NCBI GenBank assembly: GCA_937901485.1
Contig: CALGTT010000150.1
Coordinates: forward strand, 1-5,750
Reading direction: 5' to 3'
From: an uncultured Ruminococcus sp.
Lineage (GTDB): Bacteria > Bacillota > Clostridia > Oscillospirales > Ruminococcaceae
DNA length: 5,750 nt
The number at the start of each line of letters is the position of its first letter. Positions within the stretch are counted from its first letter, which is position 1. A program made the translations under genes and the position numbers. The notes under the pieces are model-generated. The model saw only the letters and a program-made list of their open reading frames with translations. It searched no databases and was not told the origin of the DNA. Positions 1-4,241 of this stretch are shown here, piece after piece.

Positions 1-1096
1 GGTCGTCACCATTCGGTCGGTATTGGCGGAAGAAATCCAGCACGGCGGACTCAAAATAGCCGAACGAACGCACCTGCGAGCTTCTTACAGCCCCGATATC
101 CAGCGAAACGGGCAAAAGCGCGTCATTGGCTTGGTAATTATACAGAATGCGTGTGAAGATCTCCGGCAGGAATGCGCACGCCTCTCCGCCGAGGATCGGG
201 TGCAGCTGCTGGATCTCGTCATACACTGCGCGATGGCTTTCCTCGTCCTCGATGGTCAGCATTTTGTGCAGAGCCTTCTGTGCAACCGCCGCCGCATCCG
301 CTTTCTTGAACGGACAGGCTTCATAGGTCGCATCCTCCTGCACCAGCAGGACAAAGCACTTGTCCATGCCGCCCTGTGCGGTGGAACTGCCGTCCGCGAT
401 CGCCTTGTACAGCACATCCGTCAGGTCGCTGAATACCTTGCCGTTCACGCGCACCTCGCAGATATCCTTTCCCACACGTGAAGAAAAGAGCTTGATCCAG
501 TAGGCTTTCTTTGTGCCGAGATACTGCGGGATCTGCTCCTTGATAAGCTTCCAGAGATCCGCGCCCTCGCCATTTCCGCGGTGCACTGCGCCGATCACGC
601 ACGGTTCGCGGAATACATGCGTTTTCCCCTGAAGCTCGGAGGTGATCCTGCTCTCCCCCGTGCAGTCAAGCGCACCGAGCACGAACGGCAGAACGCCCTC
701 GCCAAATGCCTTTACGCCGTCATTTCTCGCCTCCGCTTCGGTCTTGCCCATGCCGGCAACGGATTCCACCATATCCTCGTCAAAATACGGATGCCACATC
801 ACAAACAAAAGCTGTGCGCACCAGCCCTTGACATACCGGTTTGTCTGTCCGCACTCGATGGTCAGCTCCAGACCGCACGGAAACAGCAGGCTCCTGTCGC
901 CCTGCCACTGTGCAGTCGGATGCTTCTCCCTGATCTGTGCCAGCATTGCATGGACATCCGGCACTTCCTCCGCCGCAGGCTGCTGCGCCGGTGCGGGTTG
1001 CTTTGCAGGCTCTGCTTCCTGCACGAATTCGTCAAGTATACTCTCGCAGGGTGCATCATCCTGCGCTTTTTTCTTCCATTTATCAAAAATTCCCAT
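1..1096 (-). CDS. DUF6348-like cytoplasmic protein of unknown function (3' end beyond window)
   Basis: An open frame of 365 codons runs from ATG at 1096 to the left edge without a stop, so the C-terminus is missing. The start is fixed by GGAGG five bases upstream and a strong promoter just before it. The protein opens with a short basic stretch (MGIFDKWKKK). Residues about 28-46 are a Pro/Ala/Gln-rich linker. From about residue 50 a globular region begins. Residues 110-142 (ESVAGMGKTEAEA, then FGEGVLPFVLGALD) and 198-222 (AYWIKLF...CEVRVNGK) resemble, from memory, the conserved blocks of DUF6348, a bacterial family with no known activity. Residues about 258-365 look like a second, mostly helical module. 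There is no signal peptide or membrane segment, so it should be cytoplasmic. It is divergent from the ABC operon. That a real gene lies here is near certain; the family name is a moderate-confidence recollection. Confidence 0.8.
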   Translation of the reverse strand, partial: MGIFDKWKKKAQDDAPCESILDEFVQEAEPAKQPAPAQQPAAEEVPDVHAMLAQIREKHPTAQWQGDRSLLFPCGLELTIECGQTNRYVKGWCAQLLFVMWHPYFDEDMVESVAGMGKTEAEARNDGVKAFGEGVLPFVLGALDCTGESRITSELQGKTHVFREPCVIGAVHRGNGEGADLWKLIKEQIPQYLGTKKAYWIKLFSSRVGKDICEVRVNGKVFSDLTDVLYKAIADGSSTAQGGMDKCFVLLVQEDATYEACPFKKADAAAVAQKALHKMLTIEDEESHRAVYDEIQQLHPILGGEACAFLPEIFTRILYNYQANDALLPVSLDIGAVRSSQVRSFGYFESAVLDFFRQYRPNGDD

Positions 1097-1101
1097 ATGT
1101 G

Positions 1102-1106
1102 CCTCC
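1102..1106 (-). promoter_or_regulatory. Ribosome binding site of the DUF6348-like gene
   Basis: GGAGG on the minus strand, five bases (CACAT) before the ATG at 1096. It fixes the start of a gene whose end is outside the window. Confidence 0.85.
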
Positions 1107-1129
1107 GATGATAATCAAAATATAACTAT

Positions 1130-1158
1130 AGTATACCATGCGAAAGGGGGATTGTCAA
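1130..1158 (-). promoter_or_regulatory. Strong sigma-A/sigma-70-type promoter for the DUF6348-like gene
   Basis: On the minus strand a perfect -35 (TTGACA, 1153-1158) is followed, after the ideal 17-bp spacer, by TATACT (1130-1135), one mismatch from the -10 consensus. Transcription should start near 1123 and give a leader of roughly 25-30 bases ending in the GGAGG site. By sequence this is the strongest promoter in the window and suggests high or tightly repressed expression. An inverted-repeat arm lies six bases upstream of the -35. Confidence 0.85.
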
Positions 1159-1164
1159 GGCGCA

Positions 1165-1202
1165 TTAAGAAAGCTTTAATCATTTCCACACTTGTTTCTT
1201 AA
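1165..1202. repeat. Inverted repeat between the divergent promoters (possible operator)
   Basis: TTAAGAAA (1165-1172) and its exact reverse complement TTTCTTAA (1195-1202) are separated by 22 bases, so the arms repeat every 30 bp, close to three helical turns. The right arm overlaps the predicted -35 of the rightward promoter. The left arm sits just upstream of the -35 of the leftward promoter. The left arm also runs into the palindrome AAAGCTTT (1170-1177). This placement suits a dimeric regulator acting on both genes. The arms are AT-rich and short, so chance is possible. No regulator gene is visible. Confidence 0.35.
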
Positions 1203-1221
1203 ATGCCGTCCGTTGTATAAT
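1192..1221 (+). promoter_or_regulatory. Probable promoter of the ABC transporter operon
   Basis: A perfect -10, TATAAT (1216-1221), is preceded at 18 bp by a poor -35, TTGTTT (1192-1197). The predicted start near 1228 gives a leader of about 40 bases before the ATG at 1268. A consensus -10 with a weak -35 is typical of a promoter that is weak alone or needs an activator. The overlap of the -35 with an inverted-repeat arm fits regulated expression but does not prove it. Confidence 0.6.
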
Positions 1222-1232
1222 GAAAGCAGAAA

Positions 1233-1247
1233 AGGACGCACTGTCCT
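1233..1247. promoter_or_regulatory. Short dyad in the operon leader (operator or small hairpin)
   Basis: AGGAC and GTCCT flank a five-base spacer (GCACT), an interrupted palindrome just downstream of the predicted transcription start. As DNA this is a common repressor position. As RNA it could form a five-pair hairpin, in competition with a CTGT/ACAG pairing (1241-1244 with 1250-1253) that lies next to the ribosome site. There is no T-run, so it is not a terminator. It is short enough to be coincidence. Confidence 0.25.
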
Positions 1248-1255
1248 GTACAGAA

Positions 1256-1260
1256 AGAGG
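1256..1260 (+). promoter_or_regulatory. Ribosome binding site that decides the first permease start
   Basis: AGAGG followed by TG lies seven bases before the ATG at 1268. An in-frame ATG at 1220 would add 16 residues, but it overlaps the TATAAT -10 box and has no ribosome site, so 1268 is chosen. Confidence 0.75.
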
Positions 1261-1267
1261 TGCAGAT

Positions 1268-2410
1268 ATGAAACAGCTCTGCTTACTAAGAATGAATCTG
1301 CGGTCATTATGGCAGACGAACCGCCTGTTTTCCATTTTCATGGTTGTTGCACAGGGAATTGCCGTCTGCATCCTGCTGTTCGGTTCTGCGGCATTGCAGA
1401 ATACCTTTGTAACCGAACAGGAAATCGATGAACGCGCAAGGTACTTTGATGTGTATCTCCTGCAATATTCCCAGACGGAAACGGAAATGCAGCTCACCGG
1501 CTACCGTGAAACAGACGGGATACGCGAACCGATCTATCAGGCAGCCCCCAAAGTGCTCTATGACAATGCACTGCCGCTGACGGAAATGATATCTGCCTGC
1601 GAAGCAGTGCTTGCGGAAACAACATGGATACAGCCTGAGGAGATCTGGTTTACGGCAAAAAGCGGATCCTGTAAGGTCAGGATCGCCTACACTTCTGAGT
1701 CCTCTGCCCTGACAAGTCGTGCAGAACCGCTTGTGCAGCTCAACGCCCAAAGCTTTCCGGAGTACAGGGCTGGCGATACCTTCACCTATCAGGGCGTGGA
1801 CTATCTTGTGGAATCCGTTTCCGGAAATATGATCGGTGACATGACCGTTTCCGCACGATTTGCACCGGAAGACTGCCTCTGTTATGATCTGTACCTCTAT
1901 TTTCCGGAATCCCCCACCACGGGACAGGCGAAGGATTTCAAAAACCTCCTGAGCCGGTATTTCATTTACAGCGACATGCATATACCGGAAACCGTTGATC
2001 CCATGACTGCGCAATTCAATGCAGTGACGCTGCTCATGTGCGGTATCATGATGGCAGCTGTCATTCTCAACCTCTGCTATGCGCAGATGTACCTCTGTCA
2101 TCTCCGCAAGCGCACCTTTGCCATTTACCGCATATGCGGCGCAAAGCGCGTCACCGTTCTGCAAAACTGTATCGCAGAAACGCTGTGGACTGCATTCCTG
2201 TGCTATGGATGCACTGCGGCATTGTTCCATCTCACACTGGAAGAAACCATTGTGACATGGTACCCCATCGCAGACGGGATGTACTCCCCTGCTTTTTATG
2301 CGCTGTTCGGTCTGGCATATCTGTTCCTGTTCGGGATACTGCTGTTTTTCCCGATGGGGCGGCTTGTCCGGAATGAACTGATCACTATGGAACGGGAGGG
2401 AATGGCATGA
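1268..2410 (+). CDS. ABC transporter permease, FtsX/MacB-like (first of two)
   Basis: 380-aa integral membrane protein with the four-helix FtsX/MacB layout. Helix 1 is at about 20-44 and is followed by an extracytoplasmic domain of about 205 residues (45-250). Helices 2-4 are at about 251-276, 303-322 and 341-363. Between helices 2 and 3, RKRTFAIYRICGAKR (280-294) matches the family's cytoplasmic R-x-x-x-x-[IL]-R-x-x-G-A coupling segment, which contacts the ATPase. The external domain carries four cysteines (111, 135, 203, 205) that might form disulfides. It is first in a three-gene operon, and its TGA overlaps the next start by 4 bp. The partners are the second permease and the ATPase downstream, which should assemble with it in the cytoplasmic membrane. 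Members of this superfamily export peptides, antibiotics or lipoproteins, or transmit ATP-driven motion across the membrane. The substrate cannot be told here. It is shorter than the single ten-helix permeases of BceB type, so it is not a Bce-type module. Confidence 0.9.
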   Translation: MKQLCLLRMNLRSLWQTNRLFSIFMVVAQGIAVCILLFGSAALQNTFVTEQEIDERARYFDVYLLQYSQTETEMQLTGYRETDGIREPIYQAAPKVLYDNALPLTEMISACEAVLAETTWIQPEEIWFTAKSGSCKVRIAYTSESSALTSRAEPLVQLNAQSFPEYRAGDTFTYQGVDYLVESVSGNMIGDMTVSARFAPEDCLCYDLYLYFPESPTTGQAKDFKNLLSRYFIYSDMHIPETVDPMTAQFNAVTLLMCGIMMAAVILNLCYAQMYLCHLRKRTFAIYRICGAKRVTVLQNCIAETLWTAFLCYGCTAALFHLTLEETIVTWYPIADGMYSPAFYALFGLAYLFLFGILLFFPMGRLVRNELITMEREGMA

Positions 2411-3579
2411 AAAAGATGATTCGGCTGGGCATACTCCTCTTTTCTGCACACCGCGGCATGTATTTTCTGCTGCTGGTGCAGATCCTGACGATTCTGCTGG
2501 GAATCAATCTGCTCCTTGCAAGCAGCCAGCAGCGTGCACTGCTGGAAGAACCCTTTGCAGAGGTTTTGCAGCAGGAGGGCTTTTATCTGCATGAACGGGG
2601 GCTGGCTTCGGATGCCCGTGTTTCCGATCAGCTTCACGGGGAAAAGGAGATCCTGTATTTCCCGTACTATACCTGCAATGCAAAATATGGTGACGCGCTC
2701 TGTTCCACAACGATCGTGGTCTATGAGGAGGCTTTCTGGCATTCCTATCAGCCGCCCATGCAGCGCGGAGCGTGGGCACTGCCTGCACCGAATGATGAGG
2801 AAATATTCTGCGTTGCAACATCAAACTGTCCCACAACGGAGATCATGATCCCCGGAAGCAGCACAGCACTGAATGCATCCGGTGTTCTGGGTGAACTGAC
2901 CTATATCCCCTTCATGGACAGCTGGTCAAGCAGCGGCGGATTAACCGAAAACCTTTATCACACCTTTGATGCTGAGCGGGCGGATAATATCTATCTGCTG
3001 ATGACGCGGACGCAGTGGGATCGGCTTGGGATCCCTGCGGAAGAATTGTCGCGGGGAGAATGCAGCATTGTGGTGTTCACAGACATCTCCGCGGAAGAAC
3101 GCCTGCTGAACGAAGAGATCCTCGCACAAAACGCCCAACCTGCCATTGCCCTCTCTGTATTGCAGGAGCGTGCAGAACACGCACGGATGGAAAGCATCCG
3201 GCGGTATCTCCCGCTTCTGATCGCCCTGTTCTGCATCACCTTGTTCGGCACGATGTGCGCAATGGCGATCCATACATTACAGGATCTGCATACCTACGCC
3301 ATTTTCTACCTGTGCGGCATGAAATGGAAGACCTGCACCCTGCTCCACACGCTGCAAAGCTCCTTCCTGCTGGTGCTTTCTCTTTTGCTCTGCACCGCCG
3401 CCTGTTCTGTGATACAGTTCAGCGGAAAAGCCGCTGTGCTCGGTCTGCGCTTTACGTCGGGGAATCTTCTGGCTTCTCTGCTGTTCTGCGTTGTCGTTGC
3501 CGTTATGAGCTGCCTGATCCCCCGATTTATGATCCGTTCCCGATCGCCGATCACATTGATAAGGAGTACACGAACATGA
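2407..3579 (+). CDS. ABC transporter permease, FtsX/MacB-like (second of two)
   Basis: 390-aa membrane protein with the same topology as its upstream neighbour but very different sequence. Helix 1 is at about 18-38, a large external domain spans about 39-265, and helices 2-4 are at about 267-290, 314-337 and 352-373. The segment LHTYAIFYLCGMKWKT (294-309) is the counterpart of the FtsX coupling helix, here degenerate: the usual arginine and the GA pair are replaced. The C-terminus PITLIRSTRT resembles the short basic tail of MacB-type permeases. The start is set by GGGAGGG (2394-2400), six bases before an ATG that shares ATGA with the previous stop. The last bases again form ATGA with the ATPase start. 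Two unlike permeases with one ATPase suggest an asymmetric heterodimer. The external domain has five cysteines (90, 99, 135, 141, 219). The substrate is unknown. Confidence 0.88.
   Translation: MKKMIRLGILLFSAHRGMYFLLLVQILTILLGINLLLASSQQRALLEEPFAEVLQQEGFYLHERGLASDARVSDQLHGEKEILYFPYYTCNAKYGDALCSTTIVVYEEAFWHSYQPPMQRGAWALPAPNDEEIFCVATSNCPTTEIMIPGSSTALNASGVLGELTYIPFMDSWSSSGGLTENLYHTFDAERADNIYLLMTRTQWDRLGIPAEELSRGECSIVVFTDISAEERLLNEEILAQNAQPAIALSVLQERAEHARMESIRRYLPLLIALFCITLFGTMCAMAIHTLQDLHTYAIFYLCGMKWKTCTLLHTLQSSFLLVLSLLLCTAACSVIQFSGKAAVLGLRFTSGNLLASLLFCVVVAVMSCLIPRFMIRSRSPITLIRSTRT
3561..3566 (+). promoter_or_regulatory. Ribosome binding site that decides the ATPase start
   Basis: AAGGAG lies nine bases before the ATG at 3576, inside the end of the second permease gene. 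It shows that the ATPase starts here. The same frame is open back to 3015, but that stretch encodes a permease in another frame. Confidence 0.85.
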
Positions 3580-4241
3580 TCAGATTACAGAATATTACCA
3601 AAACATACAATTACAAAAAAGCGAACGCCTTTGAAGCTCTGCACGGCATCTCACTGGAAATTGCAGACGGTGAGCTGGTCGCCGTCATCGGAACATCCGG
3701 TTCAGGAAAATCCACGCTGCTGCATATCCTCGGCTGCGTGGACGGCTTTGAGCAGGGCACCTACCTGATGGACGGCAGGGATATCAGCAAATGCACCGAA
3801 GCGCAGTCTGCGGAGATCCGCAACACCAAAATCGGCATTGTCGTGCAGGATTTTGCACTGGTTGAAAACTACAGTGTCCTTGAAAATGTCATGCTCCCGT
3901 TCTTTTTTGACCGCAAAACCTCCATCGCCGCCGCCAGAAAATGCGCGGCAAAGGCTTTGAGGCAGGTCGGCATGGGTGCATTCCTCCATAAACCCGTCAG
4001 CAAGCTTTCGGGCGGTCAGAAACAGCGTGCCGCCATTGCAAGGGCGATCGTGAAATCCCCCGCGCTCCTGCTTGCGGATGAACCGACCGGTGCACTCGAC
4101 AGTAAGACTTCTGCGGAGATCATGGCATTGTTCCGGGCACTCAATGAAGCGGGTACTACCATTGTCATTGTAACGCACGATCCGGAGATCGCCGCACAGG
4201 CTGACAGGGTGATCCGGATAGAGGACGGCAGGATCGTTTAA
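3576..4241 (+). CDS. ABC transporter ATP-binding protein, MacB/LolD type
   Basis: 221-aa ATPase of normal family length with every catalytic element intact: Walker A GTSGSGKST (39-47), Q-loop Gln91, signature LSGGQKQR (144-151), Walker B ALLLADEP (163-170, catalytic Glu169), D-loop GALD (172-175) and the switch His201. The N-terminus MIRLQNITKTY and the ADEPTGALD block are characteristic of the MacB/LolD/FtsE-like subfamily that serves four-helix permeases. This agrees with the two permease genes directly upstream. It should act as a cytoplasmic dimer bound to both permeases. It is last in the operon and overlaps the second permease by ATGA (3576-3579), which points to translational coupling and matched stoichiometry. 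Its TAA interlocks with the TAA of the converging NUDIX-MutY gene. Confidence is very high for the biochemical class; the substrate is unknown. Confidence 0.97.
   Translation: MIRLQNITKTYNYKKANAFEALHGISLEIADGELVAVIGTSGSGKSTLLHILGCVDGFEQGTYLMDGRDISKCTEAQSAEIRNTKIGIVVQDFALVENYSVLENVMLPFFFDRKTSIAAARKCAAKALRQVGMGAFLHKPVSKLSGGQKQRAAIARAIVKSPALLLADEPTGALDSKTSAEIMALFRALNEAGTTIVIVTHDPEIAAQADRVIRIEDGRIV

Noticed and set aside
23..1202. Several plus-strand open frames (23-481, 581-1111, 642-1202)
   Set aside because: They are antisense to the DUF6348-like gene, lack ribosome sites, and have low-complexity Cys/Ser/Arg-rich translations.
1220..1267. Earlier ATG for the first permease
   Set aside because: The ATG is part of the TATAAT -10 box, has no ribosome site, and adds a hydrophilic 16-residue stretch that does not fit the family. 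The start at 1268 has a good site.
1307..2449. A 380-codon open frame on the minus strand opposite the first permease
   Set aside because: Its product is rich in Cys, His, Arg and Gly with no recognisable domain, it lies wholly antisense to a well-supported permease, and it has no ribosome site that I can see. It is a reading-frame shadow of biased codon use.
3015..3575. Upstream in-frame extension of the ATPase by 187 residues
   Set aside because: This stretch encodes the second permease in another frame, its translation looks unlike a protein domain, and the ATPase begins canonically at 3576 after AAGGAG.
1268..4241. Bce/Vra-type bacitracin-resistance module
   Set aside because: Those have one ten-helix permease and usually an adjacent sensor kinase and regulator. 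Here there are two four-helix permeases and no kinase or regulator in view.
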